From assembly GCF_009707665.1 (NCBI RefSeq), contig NZ_WLZW01000002.1:283009-347008 (forward strand): a DNA stretch of 64,000 nucleotides. The letters run 5' to 3'. Below are positions 42,213 through 52,743 of this stretch, piece after piece (position 1 is the first letter of the stretch; every line of letters begins with the position of its first letter). Under the pieces are notes generated by a model. The model was not told where the DNA came from, did no database searches, and was given only the letters and a program-made list of their open reading frames with translations. The position numbers and the translations under genes were made by a program. The stretch is from Planomicrobium sp. YIM 101495 (lineage in GTDB: Bacteria; Bacillota; Bacilli; Bacillales_A; Planococcaceae).

Positions 42213-42258
42213 CAAAAACTCCGGTCCACTTGTTTCAAGTGCGACCGGAGTTTTTTTA
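42213..42258. terminator. Rho-independent terminator, bidirectional
   Basis: AAAAACTCCGGTC(CACTT) and (AAGTG)CGACCGGAGTTTTT arms between the convergent Lmo0850-type and RodA genes. Confidence 0.9.
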
Positions 42259-43443
42259 CGCATGTTCTTTTTCGTTGTCGAACATATACGTCTTGTGGTG
42301 GAACTTCATACTGAAGACGATGCCGATCGCGAACATATTCCCGATCAGCGAACTCCCGCCGTAACTGATGAACGGCAGTGGAATCCCCGTAATCGGCAGG
42401 AGCTGGATCGTCATGCCGATGTTTTGAAACACGTGGAACGCGATCATTGCGATGATTCCGGCACATACATACGTACTGAAGACGTCCTTCAATTGCAGTG
42501 TGATTTTCGTCAAATGGTAGATCAGCATGAAGAACAGGATGATGACGACGCTTGCCCCGATGAACCCGAAGTCTTCCGAGATGACCGTGAAGATGAAATC
42601 GGTATGGTTTTCAGGGACGTATACTTGGCGTCCTTGGTAGCCTTTCCCGAACACTTCGCCGGATCCGATCGCGTTCATCGCAGCGATCAAGTTGTAACCA
42701 CCGGATTCAGCGTACGAATAGGGGTCGAGCCACGTGTAGATCCGCTCGAAGGCATAAGGCTTCAAGCCGAGCGTCCGCGATAGGAAGTCCTGCATGTTGA
42801 CGGCCATCCACAGCAGTGTGACGCCGAGAACTGCAACACCGCCGAATAGCGGCAGGATGTATTTCCAAGAGATTCCTGCAACGACCGTCACAGCAAGCGT
42901 GATCGCGATGAAGACGAGTGCTGTTCCGAGATCGGGCTGTTTAAGAATGAAGGCAAGTGGAATCATCAGCAGTCCGCCGATTTTTGCGAGCAAAAATGCA
43001 TCTGTCTTCAAGGTTTTCAAAATGAATTTCTCGTGATGCGTCGAAATCATTTTGGCCAGCGCCAGAATGTAGAAGGTTTTCATGAATTCGGCCGGCTGGA
43101 TATTGACGAACGGTGTATGGAACCACGCTTTCGCCCCGTTGACCGGTGCGGCGATCTGATTCGGTCCGTCGGGTGCGACCATCAGCACGAGCAGCGTCAA
43201 GATCCCGAACGCGTATAAATAGTAGGCCATGCGTTTGTACTGTTCTTGGTCGAAGTACATAAGAACCGCGATCATGACAGACGCGACGATATAGAACAGC
43301 CCTTGCCGCGGCACGAAATTCGTCAAGTATTGGCCGGATGTCTGCGCGGAGGAAATGGCGACCAGGCTGACAAGGGCAAAAAGGAATAGAATGAATGCGA
43401 GCGGCCAATCGAAGCGATCGGAGAAGCTCTTGTGGTTTTGCAT
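42256..43443 (-). CDS. rodA: FtsW/RodA/SpoVE family peptidoglycan glycosyltransferase, RodA type
   Basis: A 395-residue polytopic SEDS protein that polymerises lipid II glycan strands in cell elongation. About ten membrane helices are seen. Family marks: ISSAQTSGQYLTNF, GAKAWF, NIQPAEFMK (about residues 111-119), KQPDLGTALVF with the catalytic-region Asp, and the C-terminal LPITGIPLPFISYGGSSL. The GIPLPFISYGGSS end and lack of an FtsW-type N-terminus favour RodA over FtsW or SpoVE, but the subfamily call is only moderate. It is transcribed alone on the minus strand. Confidence 0.92.
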   Translation of the reverse strand: MQNHKSFSDRFDWPLAFILFLFALVSLVAISSAQTSGQYLTNFVPRQGLFYIVASVMIAVLMYFDQEQYKRMAYYLYAFGILTLLVLMVAPDGPNQIAAPVNGAKAWFHTPFVNIQPAEFMKTFYILALAKMISTHHEKFILKTLKTDAFLLAKIGGLLMIPLAFILKQPDLGTALVFIAITLAVTVVAGISWKYILPLFGGVAVLGVTLLWMAVNMQDFLSRTLGLKPYAFERIYTWLDPYSYAESGGYNLIAAMNAIGSGEVFGKGYQGRQVYVPENHTDFIFTVISEDFGFIGASVVIILFFMLIYHLTKITLQLKDVFSTYVCAGIIAMIAFHVFQNIGMTIQLLPITGIPLPFISYGGSSLIGNMFAIGIVFSMKFHHKTYMFDNEKEHA

Positions 43444-43603
43444 AATAGGTTCACCTGTACTTTAGTTTGAGATTCGTCTTACATTATAGCGCATAATCAC
43501 TGATTGCGCTTCTCCCAAAAAATATGACGGCTGAGACAGTCAGATGTTTCCTGTTTTCGGGAAATGACCGTATAATAGCTAGTAAGAATAGAGGTGGGGA
43601 ACA

Positions 43604-44386
43604 ATGGCGAAAAAACCGCTGCAATCGGATGTGTATATTCAACATTTGTATGTTTACTTTAACGAAGCTGAACAGTTCGCCCTTTTTAGTGGAATGTCGT
43701 TTGCGCATTTTCTGGACGCGATGAAGATGCCGGAGCATTTATTGCTGCTGAATCATTCATACGAAGATGCTTCCTTCAACATGCATACGCAATTGGAGTT
43801 TGTTTCAAGGGAGGAATACCCGCTTCTCAGGAAATGGCAATTGCAGAAAAAGGCGCAGCTCAGCTGGATTGATTTCCGGAGCGAAAAACAAGTGAATGCA
43901 TTGACTCCGCTGGAACAGGCTGAACTTTTGTATATCGGCCATAAGAAAGAGGCGCTTCGCCCGCCGTTCTACTCAACCCTTCAAAATGAGTTCGTCTACT
44001 TGTCAACGGAAGAACAGCAAATGACGAAAGTATACTTCCGCCGGCCGGAACGGCTTCACGAATTGATCGGCAATTATTTCACGATGCTGGCAAGACGGGA
44101 AGCGACGGGCTTGAACATTTGGCGGCGCAAGGCGAAGGAGCTGGTCCCGGACATTCCGGAGGCGCTGCTTCGTTCTTTGACGACGGACTATCAGGATGGC
44201 ATCCTCATCTCGCTTGCGGATCCGGAGAAGACGAAGAAGACCATCGAGCTGCACGTCCGTACGGTAGGGGAAGTGTCTTTCGCCGATGAGTTCTGGTCGG
44301 AGATCGAAGAGTCGACGGTCCTGCAGGTGACGAAGAAGATTACGTACGACAAGAAGATGGACCAATGGGCAGCCGCCGGCGTGTGA
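43604..44386 (+). CDS. Hypothetical protein, no recognised family
   Basis: A 260-residue soluble protein starting MAKKPLQSDVYIQHLYVYF. It has no signal peptide or membrane helix. It is rich in Glu, Lys and aromatic residues, with HAHFLDAMKMPEHLLLL-like hydrophobic patches early on and a mixed alpha/beta pattern later (ETTK, TVGEVSFADEFW). I recognise no domain or catalytic motif. GAGGTGGGG precedes the ATG, and GTATAAT at 43571-43577 is a likely -10. It lies between rodA (divergent) and ddl, so a role in wall synthesis is conceivable but only from position. Confidence 0.75.
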   Translation: MAKKPLQSDVYIQHLYVYFNEAEQFALFSGMSFAHFLDAMKMPEHLLLLNHSYEDASFNMHTQLEFVSREEYPLLRKWQLQKKAQLSWIDFRSEKQVNALTPLEQAELLYIGHKKEALRPPFYSTLQNEFVYLSTEEQQMTKVYFRRPERLHELIGNYFTMLARREATGLNIWRRKAKELVPDIPEALLRSLTTDYQDGILISLADPEKTKKTIELHVRTVGEVSFADEFWSEIEESTVLQVTKKITYDKKMDQWAAAGV

Positions 44387-44491
44387 GCTGAGCGGGCGCG
44401 CGAGGCGCATCGTTTTCCAAAGCGAAAGCGACAGCCCGATGCGGTTCGTGTTAAAATGGACCTTAATTGAACACGGAAATGGGGAATTACG

Positions 44492-45568
44492 ATGAAACGA
44501 GCAATTGGTTTATTATACGGCGGGAAATCTGCTGAGCATGAAGTTTCTTTGTCGACCGCCCTTGCGGTAAGTAAGGCGCTTGATTTTGAAAAGTACGATG
44601 TGTATCCAGTCTACATCACGCATGACGGCGAATGGCGAAAAGGTGCACGCCTGGCTGAAACACCGGAAACGATCGAGCAACTGGAGCTCGGAACGGCAGA
44701 CGGCACGAACAAGCCGAACGACGTGTCGAGTTTCTTGCTGACGGCGGATGCAGCTGCACTTGATGTGATCATTCCACTTCTCCACGGACCGAACGGGGAA
44801 GACGGCACGGTCCAAGGTTTGATGGAAGTGATGAACTTGCCATACGTCGGAAACGGCGTCCTCGCTTCGTCTGCCGGTATGGACAAAGTGGTCATGAAGC
44901 AGTTGTTCGAGATTGCGGGTCTAAAGCAGACACCGTATGTCTACTTCCTGCGCAATGAATGGAAGTTGAACCAAGAAGCATTGCTTGACCAAGTGGAGAA
45001 TGAACTGGTTTGGCCGGTATTCGTTAAGCCTGCGAACTTAGGTTCAAGTGTCGGCATCAGCCGCGCGGAAAACCGCGTGGAACTTGTGGAAGCGGTGCTT
45101 GAAGCGCTGAAATTCGACCGGAAAATCGTCGTCGAACAAGGCGTTGTTGGACGGGAAATCGAAGTCGGCGTTCTCGGCAACGATACACCGGAATGTTCGG
45201 TAGCTGGAGAAATCAAGCCGCTTAAAGCATTTTACGATTACCAGGCGAAGTACAAGGACGGCAACACAGCGTTGATCATCCCGGCGGAACTGGAGTCTGC
45301 AGTCTACGAGAAACTGACGGAAGATGCCATCAAAGCATTCAAGGTGCTGGATTGTTCAGGCCTTGTCCGCGCAGACTTCTTCGTCACGGAAGATAACGAG
45401 ATCCTGATCAACGAAGTGAACACGATGCCAGGCTTCACGCCTTTCAGCATGTTTCCGCTCCTGTGGCAGCATAGCGATGTGACGTATCCGGAGCTGATCG
45501 AACGATTGATCGAGCTTGCCACCGAGCGCCATACTGAAAAACAACAGCTGCAAGTGAAAATGAACTGA
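44492..45568 (+). CDS. ddl: D-alanine--D-alanine ligase
   Basis: Ddl joins two D-alanines with ATP for the pentapeptide end. The 358-residue ATP-grasp protein shows [16 protein letters not shown] at the N-terminus (residues 8-23), [29 protein letters not shown] and the C-terminal [13 protein letters not shown] with the metal ligands. murF follows 13 bases downstream, so the two form a wall-precursor operon as in B. subtilis. GGAAATGGGG lies before the ATG. Confidence 0.96.
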   Translation: MKRAIGLLYGGKSAEHEVSLSTALAVSKALDFEKYDVYPVYITHDGEWRKGARLAETPETIEQLELGTADGTNKPNDVSSFLLTADAAALDVIIPLLHGPNGEDGTVQGLMEVMNLPYVGNGVLASSAGMDKVVMKQLFEIAGLKQTPYVYFLRNEWKLNQEALLDQVENELVWPVFVKPANLGSSVGISRAENRVELVEAVLEALKFDRKIVVEQGVVGREIEVGVLGNDTPECSVAGEIKPLKAFYDYQAKYKDGNTALIIPAELESAVYEKLTEDAIKAFKVLDCSGLVRADFFVTEDNEILINEVNTMPGFTPFSMFPLLWQHSDVTYPELIERLIELATERHTEKQQLQVKMN

Positions 45569-45581
45569 CTGGAGCGTAATC

Positions 45582-46940
45582 ATGATAAAAACAATCGAAC
45601 AATTGGCCGACTGGCTGGAGATCAAACCGACTGAAAAAGGAGTCGTCATCACAGGTGTTTCGATCAATACCCGGACGTTGAGACCCGGAGACTTGTTCAT
45701 CCCTTTCCGCGGGGAGCAGGCGAATGGGCACCGTTATGTAGAACAAGCTTTCGAAGCCGGCGCCGCTGCTGCACTATGGCAGAAGGACGAACCGAATCCA
45801 CCGAAACATCTGCCATTACTGATCGTCGAAGATTGCGAAGTGGCACTCCAGCAGATGGCACGTTCCTACAGGAATGAATTATCTGCGACGTTCATCGGCA
45901 TCACCGGCTCGAACGGCAAGACCTCGACGAAGGATCTTGTCGCAAGCGTCTTGAAGCCGTATTTCAAAGTCCAGAAAACAAAAGGCAACTACAACAATGA
46001 ACTCGGCCTGCCATTGACGATTCTCGACTTGGACGAAGACGTCAAATTCGCTGTACTCGAGATGGGCATGAGTGGGTTCGGACAGATCCGTTTCTTATCG
46101 GAACTGGCACGGCCGGACTATGCCATCATCACGAATATCGGAGAAGCGCATATGCAAGACCTCGGTTCACGTGAAGGCATCGCCGCGGCGAAGTTCGAAA
46201 TCGTGGCAGGTCTGGAGAGCCACGGGAAATTATTTTACGACGGAGACGAACCGTTATTACAGCCGTTCGTCGAAGAATTTCCGCAGGCAGTTTCATTCGG
46301 GTTCGACCAGAACAACGAACTGGCGGTGGCGGATATCGAAGCGACCGAATCAGGGAGCAGCTTCCGTGTGAGCGGCATTATCGATGCGACGTTCTCAATC
46401 CCGGTTCTCGGAGAACATCAAGTGAAGAATACATTGTCCGCGATGCTTGTTGCACTTGAGGCAGGCTTGTCAGAAGAGCAGATCAGGCAATCGCTGCAGA
46501 CAGCTGCCTTGACGGATATGCGCATGCAGATCGTACCAGCGATGAACGGTGCAACGTTCATCAACGACGCTTACAATGCAGCACCTTCTTCGATGAAGGC
46601 GGCACTCAGATTCATCCATGAAACGACGATGAAAGAAGACAAGTGGCTCGTTCTTGGGGACATGCTCGAACTCGGCGACAGGGAACAGGCGTATCATGAA
46701 GAACTCGCGGAATTCATTAATGATGATATCCGAGGTATCGCTTTGTACGGTCCACGCATGAAGTGGCTTTACGACAAGCTTGAAGGCACCTACAGCGGTA
46801 TTTTGAAGTGGAGCGAATCAGAGTATGACGACATCGTCACACTGCTGGAAGAACAACTGGCGGCAGAGTCCATCGTCCTCGTCAAAGGCTCGCGCGGCAT
46901 GGCGCTTGAACAAGTCATCGACCCATTCGTCAAATCATGA
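45582..46940 (+). CDS. murF: UDP-N-acetylmuramoyl-tripeptide--D-alanyl-D-alanine ligase MurF
   Basis: MurF adds the D-Ala-D-Ala made by Ddl to UDP-MurNAc-tripeptide. The 452-residue Mur ligase has the N-terminal domain with NTRTLRPGDLFIPFRG, the P-loop GITGSNGKTSTKD (about residues 106-118), KTKGNYNNELGLPL, EMGMSGFGQI and the C-terminal NDAYNAAPSSMKAAL and VKGSRGMALE. It follows ddl by 13 bases with GGAGCG upstream of the ATG. The esterase gene follows after 16 bases. Confidence 0.96.
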   Translation: MIKTIEQLADWLEIKPTEKGVVITGVSINTRTLRPGDLFIPFRGEQANGHRYVEQAFEAGAAAALWQKDEPNPPKHLPLLIVEDCEVALQQMARSYRNELSATFIGITGSNGKTSTKDLVASVLKPYFKVQKTKGNYNNELGLPLTILDLDEDVKFAVLEMGMSGFGQIRFLSELARPDYAIITNIGEAHMQDLGSREGIAAAKFEIVAGLESHGKLFYDGDEPLLQPFVEEFPQAVSFGFDQNNELAVADIEATESGSSFRVSGIIDATFSIPVLGEHQVKNTLSAMLVALEAGLSEEQIRQSLQTAALTDMRMQIVPAMNGATFINDAYNAAPSSMKAALRFIHETTMKEDKWLVLGDMLELGDREQAYHEELAEFINDDIRGIALYGPRMKWLYDKLEGTYSGILKWSESEYDDIVTLLEEQLAAESIVLVKGSRGMALEQVIDPFVKS

Positions 46941-46956
46941 AAGTAGGGAGAACGGA

Positions 46957-47658
46957 TTGAGAACAGGCGTTTTATTGATCCATGGTTTTACCGGCGGACC
47001 CTTTGAAGTCCAGCCATTAGCGGATTACATCGAAGAACGGACAGAATGGCTTGTGGAGATTCCGACACTTCCTGGACACGGGGAGAAGTTGAAGCTGAAG
47101 AACGTGTCTGCCGAAAGCTGGATGATGGAAGCCGAACTTGCAATCCGTAAATTGAAAGAACAGGCCGACCGGATCATCGTGGTCGGCTTTTCAATGGGAG
47201 GATTGATTGCGATGTACTTGGCGACGCGCTATAAGCTTGACCGTCTTGTCCTGCTGAGCGCAGCGGTGAAGTATATCAACCCGGTGCAATTGCTCGAGGA
47301 GATCCGGAATTCGGCACGCGATGCGATGAGCAGGAAACTGTCGGAGAATCCACTCTTCCATCTATATGAATACAAGCTGATCCACACGCCGATTTCGGCA
47401 GCGGTGGAATTCCTGCGCATCGTCCGGTTTGTCGAACCTTATTATAAGAGCATCAAAGTGCCAGTGATCATCGTCCAAGGGGAGAAGGATGGCATCGTTC
47501 CGCCTTCTGCTGCGAACTTGATCTTCGAGACGATCGGTTCAGAGGAGAAGCTCCTGATCACCTCGGCGAATTCCCAGCACCTGATCTGCTACAGCGATGA
47601 TTCGGAAGACTGGTTCGAACATGTTTTGGCATTCATGCACGAAGATGACGTAAACTGA
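46957..47658 (+). CDS. Alpha/beta-hydrolase carboxylesterase (Est30-like)
   Basis: A 233-residue alpha/beta-hydrolase close to the Est30 carboxylesterase/monoacylglycerol-lipase-type group. The oxyanion region is LLIHGFTGGPFE (residues 6-17), the nucleophile elbow is VGFSMGG with Ser79, the acid is in GEKDGIVPP and the catalytic His in SQHLICYSD. It is cytosolic. The TTG at 46957 has AGGGAG seven bases upstream; the same frame is open further back inside murF and that part is rejected. It may be cotranscribed with ddl-murF. Confidence 0.9.
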   Translation: MRTGVLLIHGFTGGPFEVQPLADYIEERTEWLVEIPTLPGHGEKLKLKNVSAESWMMEAELAIRKLKEQADRIIVVGFSMGGLIAMYLATRYKLDRLVLLSAAVKYINPVQLLEEIRNSARDAMSRKLSENPLFHLYEYKLIHTPISAAVEFLRIVRFVEPYYKSIKVPVIIVQGEKDGIVPPSAANLIFETIGSEEKLLITSANSQHLICYSDDSEDWFEHVLAFMHEDDVN

Positions 47659-47737
47659 TAATTGGAACCTTTTCGTATTAATTGCATGCTTCCATTCTTT
47701 GTGCTACTCTGTTTAGAGCAATGGATACATTTTAAGA

Positions 47738-47762
47738 CACTCTTCTTGGATGAAGAGTTTTT

Positions 47763-47767
<5 letters not shown>
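47738..47767 (+). terminator. Probable terminator of the ddl-murF-esterase unit
   Basis: CACTCTTC and GAAGAGTT arms with a TGGAT loop followed by seven T residues. Confidence 0.7.
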
Positions 47768-49504
<1,737 letters not shown>

Positions 49505-49515
49505 GAATGAACGTT

Positions 49516-49563
49516 ACAACCGCTCTGAGCGTCGGGAAACCGACTGCCGGAGCGGTTTTTTTC
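49516..49563 (+). terminator. Rho-independent terminator
   Basis: AACCGCTC(TGAGCGTCGG) and (CCGACTGCC)GGAGCGGTT arms with a long T tail after cshA. Confidence 0.85.
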
Positions 49564-49670
49564 TTGTTCAAGTAATTGCCACTGTATTTGCTTGAAACCA
49601 TTCAGCTATTGCACCGTAAGATAAGGTGTGAAACACTGAGGATAGACACGAGATGATTGGAGAGAAAAAA

Positions 49671-50150
49671 ATGGACAATCAACCGAAAAATAAGATTTCC
49701 CGGAAAGGTTTGACCGTCTGGCGGATGTACGGCTTCTTCGAAACGGCTATCGTCTTGCTGCTTGGCATCGGTGCAGGCGTCATGACCTATTTCTTTGAAT
49801 GGCCGACATGGCTTTATGCTGTGTATGCGGCAGTCATCGCCTTGTTCGGCTTCTTCCTGATTTACTTGTTCCCGAAAGTCCGCTGGCAGCGCTGGCGCTA
49901 TGAGGTGCGGGAGCAGGAGATCGAATTGCAGCACGGCTTGTTCATCGTCAAGCGCACACTCGTCCCGATGGTCAGGGTCCAGCATGTCGATACCGAACAA
50001 GGGCCGATCCTGCGCAAGTATGACCTTGCCCAGATTTCCATCTCGACGGCTGCGACTACACACACCATTCCTGCGCTCGTTACAGCGGAAGCGGACGAGT
50101 TGAGAAACAGGATTTCGGTGCTTGCAAGGGTGGCGGAAGACGATGTCTGA
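49671..50150 (+). CDS. ydbS: PH-domain membrane protein YdbS
   Basis: A 159-residue membrane protein with two N-terminal helices (GFFETAIVLLLGIGAGVMTYFF and AVYAAVIALFGFFLIYLF) and one bacterial PH domain (bPH2) in the C-terminal half, with RWRYEVREQEIELQHGLF, VPMVRVQHVDTEQGPILRKY and STAATTHTIPAL. YdbS and YdbT together affect antibiotic-peptide resistance in B. subtilis. The ATG at 49671 follows GGAGAG. It overlaps ydbT by eight bases. Confidence 0.91.
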   Translation: MDNQPKNKISRKGLTVWRMYGFFETAIVLLLGIGAGVMTYFFEWPTWLYAVYAAVIALFGFFLIYLFPKVRWQRWRYEVREQEIELQHGLFIVKRTLVPMVRVQHVDTEQGPILRKYDLAQISISTAATTHTIPALVTAEADELRNRISVLARVAEDDV

Positions 50151-51687
50151 AGAACGGTATAAGCTTCATCCCATCACGATCTTCCTGAACTTCCTGAAAG
50201 GTGCCAAAGAGCTGATCCTCCCGTTCGCATTCATTTTCGGGGTCAATTTATTTACAGGGGACGGCTTCAGCTTGGATTGGCAGACGATGATTCCGCTCGC
50301 CATCGCAGCGGTGGTCCTGGTCTTCCCGCTGATCACCGGCTTCATCAAGTGGAAGCGGTTCGTCTATTGGTTCGAAGAAGGGGAATTGCGGATCGAATAC
50401 GGCTTGTTCGTCAAGAAAAAACGGTACATCCCGTTCGAGCGCATCCAAAGCTTGAATTATATAGAAGGGATCTTCCACCGGCCGTTCGGGCTCGTGAAAG
50501 TGAAAGTGGAAACGGCAGGCTCCGGCAAAGAAGGGGAAGCGGAGGCGGAACTGACAGCCATCCCGCGAGCTGATGCCGACCGGATCGCTGAGAAGATCGA
50601 GGAAGCGAAAAGCGGTGGCGCCATTCTTGTGGAACCGCTTCTGACAGAAGAAGGGGAAACTGTTCCGCAGCAGGCACCACCTGTCAAAGTGGAAGCGGTC
50701 ACGAAATACCGCATGTCTAACAAAGACCTGGTCGTGCTCGCGACAACTTCAGGCGGGATCGGTGTCGTCATCTCGGCAGTTGCGCTTTTCCTGTCGCAGT
50801 TCGCGGATCTCATCCCGTACGAAAAGATTTATGACGAAGTGATGGTCTTCTTGAAGTTCGGTTACATGTTCATCGCGTTGGTCATTTTCTTAGGACTTCT
50901 CTTGGCGTGGGGAATTTCCGTCTTGATGACGTTCCTCGCCAATTACCAATTCACGATCCAAACGGACGAAGACCATATTTACATTACACGCGGATTGCTT
51001 GAAAAGAAGAAAATCACGGTTCCGTTCAACCGGATCCAAGGCATTAACATCACGCAAAACCCGCTTCGTCAGTTGTTCAATTACGGTGTGGTGACAGTGG
51101 AGAGTGCGGGCGGTGGCGGGAGCGACAAAGACGAGAAGATCAAGCTGCTGCCGCTTGTCAAGAAACCGGAAATGCTTGCGATTCTGACGGACCTGTTCCC
51201 TGAGATGGAGTGGCAGGCGGAACTGGTGAAGGCACCAAAGCGAGGCCTTCATTTCTATTACCGCCTCGACTTTATCTGGATGGTTCCGCTGATCGGCGGG
51301 CTCAGTTACTTCCTGTTCCCATACGGCTTGTTCTCGCTGCTCGTCCTTCCGCTCATTTTGGCGTTATCAGTCTGGCAGCACCGGACAGTCGGCTATGCAT
51401 TGACAGGGAAGCAGCTGACGATGCAGTTCCGGACGTTCAGCAAGCACACGTATTTCCTGCTGCGGAAGCGGGTGCAGGCGGTCGAAGTGACACAAAGCAT
51501 CTTCCAGCGCCGCAAAAGCCTTGCATCCATTCAGGCGACGATCATGTCAGGGATGCTCGGAATGACTGCACGCATCAATCACATGGAAGTGGAAGACGCG
51601 GGCAAGATCCTCGCCTGGTACGAACCTTCCAACAACAGTCAAACAATCGAAACAACAGAAAAAGGGTCGCCGGAAATTTCCGGCTGA
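50143..51687 (+). CDS. ydbT: PH-domain membrane protein YdbT
   Basis: A 514-residue membrane protein with three bPH2 domains, each beginning with a YxxxxxELRIEYGLF- or QFTIQTDEDHIYITRGLL-like strand, separated by pairs of membrane helices (for example LPFAFIFGVNLF, FIALVIFLGLLLAWG and GGLSYFLFPYGLFSLLVLPLI). It partners YdbS, with which it overlaps by eight bases (ATG inside the last codons of ydbS). The terminator at its 3' end overlaps the last codons. Confidence 0.9.
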   Translation: MSEERYKLHPITIFLNFLKGAKELILPFAFIFGVNLFTGDGFSLDWQTMIPLAIAAVVLVFPLITGFIKWKRFVYWFEEGELRIEYGLFVKKKRYIPFERIQSLNYIEGIFHRPFGLVKVKVETAGSGKEGEAEAELTAIPRADADRIAEKIEEAKSGGAILVEPLLTEEGETVPQQAPPVKVEAVTKYRMSNKDLVVLATTSGGIGVVISAVALFLSQFADLIPYEKIYDEVMVFLKFGYMFIALVIFLGLLLAWGISVLMTFLANYQFTIQTDEDHIYITRGLLEKKKITVPFNRIQGINITQNPLRQLFNYGVVTVESAGGGGSDKDEKIKLLPLVKKPEMLAILTDLFPEMEWQAELVKAPKRGLHFYYRLDFIWMVPLIGGLSYFLFPYGLFSLLVLPLILALSVWQHRTVGYALTGKQLTMQFRTFSKHTYFLLRKRVQAVEVTQSIFQRRKSLASIQATIMSGMLGMTARINHMEVEDAGKILAWYEPSNNSQTIETTEKGSPEISG

Positions 51688-51698
51688 CCCTTATTTCT
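51661..51698. terminator. Rho-independent terminator, bidirectional
   Basis: AAAGGGTCGCCGGAAA and TTTCCGGCTGACCCTTA arms. It overlaps the last codons of ydbT and lies at the 3' end of the convergent rhomboid gene. Confidence 0.82.
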
Positions 51699-52299
51699 GT
51701 TTTCTCCAGCTGACGATCCGTTTCGGATGGAAGTAGCTCAGTCCGATGAGGAATCCTGTTACCATCCCGGCGATGTGGGCTGTGATATTGATATTCGGCG
51801 TCAAGAATGTCATGACGACACTGATGACGATAATCGGTAAGATGATCTGGCGCAGCTGCGGCAAGGAACGTCCTCCATGGTAAAGGAGTGCGCCGTATGC
51901 CCCGAAGATCCCGAAGATTGCACCGCTCGCGCCGACATGTGCGTAATCGAGCGGCTGCAGGAAATAGGTCGCGGCCGTTCCGAAGAAGCCGGCAATCAAA
52001 TAGATATTGATGAAGCGGAATTTCCCGGTCAGCCGTTCAAGTTCCGGACCGAAAATGAATAGGGCGAACATGTTGAATAATAAGTGCAGCCATCCGGCGT
52101 GAAGGAACATCGGCGTGATGAACCGCCACCACTCACCTGAAGCAATCAGGAAGTTCGATCCGACACCGTAATAGTATAAATACTCTCCGTAGTGGGGAAG
52201 CCATGTGATAAGATGGATAAGGATATTGATGGCAAGGAGTGCTGATACCACTGGATATTTCTTTAAATAAACGGAAAAACTTTCTGTACGAACAAACAT
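51691..52299 (-). CDS. Rhomboid family intramembrane serine protease
   Basis: A 202-residue, six-helix rhomboid. The catalytic dyad is Ser125 in GASGAIFG and His175 in NITAHIAGMV. HAGWLHLLFNMFAL (about residues 67-80) is the loop 1/helix 2 region with the conserved His and Asn, and ERLTGKFRF follows. It cleaves membrane-protein substrates within the membrane; none is known here. It matches B. subtilis YdcA in position between ydbT and acpS. GGTGACA precedes the ATG. Confidence 0.93.
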   Translation of the reverse strand: MFVRTESFSVYLKKYPVVSALLAINILIHLITWLPHYGEYLYYYGVGSNFLIASGEWWRFITPMFLHAGWLHLLFNMFALFIFGPELERLTGKFRFINIYLIAGFFGTAATYFLQPLDYAHVGASGAIFGIFGAYGALLYHGGRSLPQLRQIILPIIVISVVMTFLTPNINITAHIAGMVTGFLIGLSYFHPKRIVSWRKQK

Positions 52300-52369
52300 A
52301 TTGTCACCTCGGTTTCATGAAATCCATTATACCTTTTCCGGCAGGTGGAATGAAAGGGGGAGCTCCTCG

Positions 52370-52720
52370 ATGATCACTGGAATCGGCTTGGATATGATCG
52401 AATTGGACCGGATCCGACGGCTGGACGAGCGGTCGCCGAAATTCCGGACACGCGTGTTGACGCCAGCGGAGCTTGTGGATTACAACGGGTTAGCAGGTCG
52501 CCGCCGGACAGAGTTTCTGGCGGGGCGTTTTGCGGCGAAGGAAGCATTCGCCAAGGCGATGGGAACGGGGATCGGTGTGCACTGCTCATTCCAGTCCATC
52601 CAGGTGCTGCGCGGAGAAAATGGACGCCCCCGTATTTATTTCAATGAGCAGGAGCGCGGCTTTGTGAGCATCACGCATACGAAAGGCTTTGCGGCAGCCC
52701 AAGTGGTTTTAGAGACGTAA
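52370..52720 (+). CDS. acpS: Holo-[acyl-carrier-protein] synthase AcpS
   Basis: AcpS attaches the 4'-phosphopantetheine arm to acyl carrier protein for fatty acid synthesis. The 116-residue protein has GIGLDMIELDRI (residues 4-15) with the Mg-binding Asp, the FAAKEAFAKAMGTG helix with the second metal ligand Glu, and SITHTKGFAAAQV near the end. The ATG at 52370 has a GGGGGAG six bases upstream; an upstream in-frame ATG at 52301 overlaps the rhomboid promoter region. alr follows after 23 bases; the ydcC gene that lies between them in B. subtilis is missing. Confidence 0.95.
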   Translation: MITGIGLDMIELDRIRRLDERSPKFRTRVLTPAELVDYNGLAGRRRTEFLAGRFAAKEAFAKAMGTGIGVHCSFQSIQVLRGENGRPRIYFNEQERGFVSITHTKGFAAAQVVLET

Positions 52721-52743
52721 ATGAAGAAAATGGGGGGAATGGG

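Noticed and set aside
46825..46956. Extended N-terminus of the esterase inside murF
   Set aside because: The extra residues are a shadow of murF; the esterase starts at the TTG at 46957 with a proper ribosome site.
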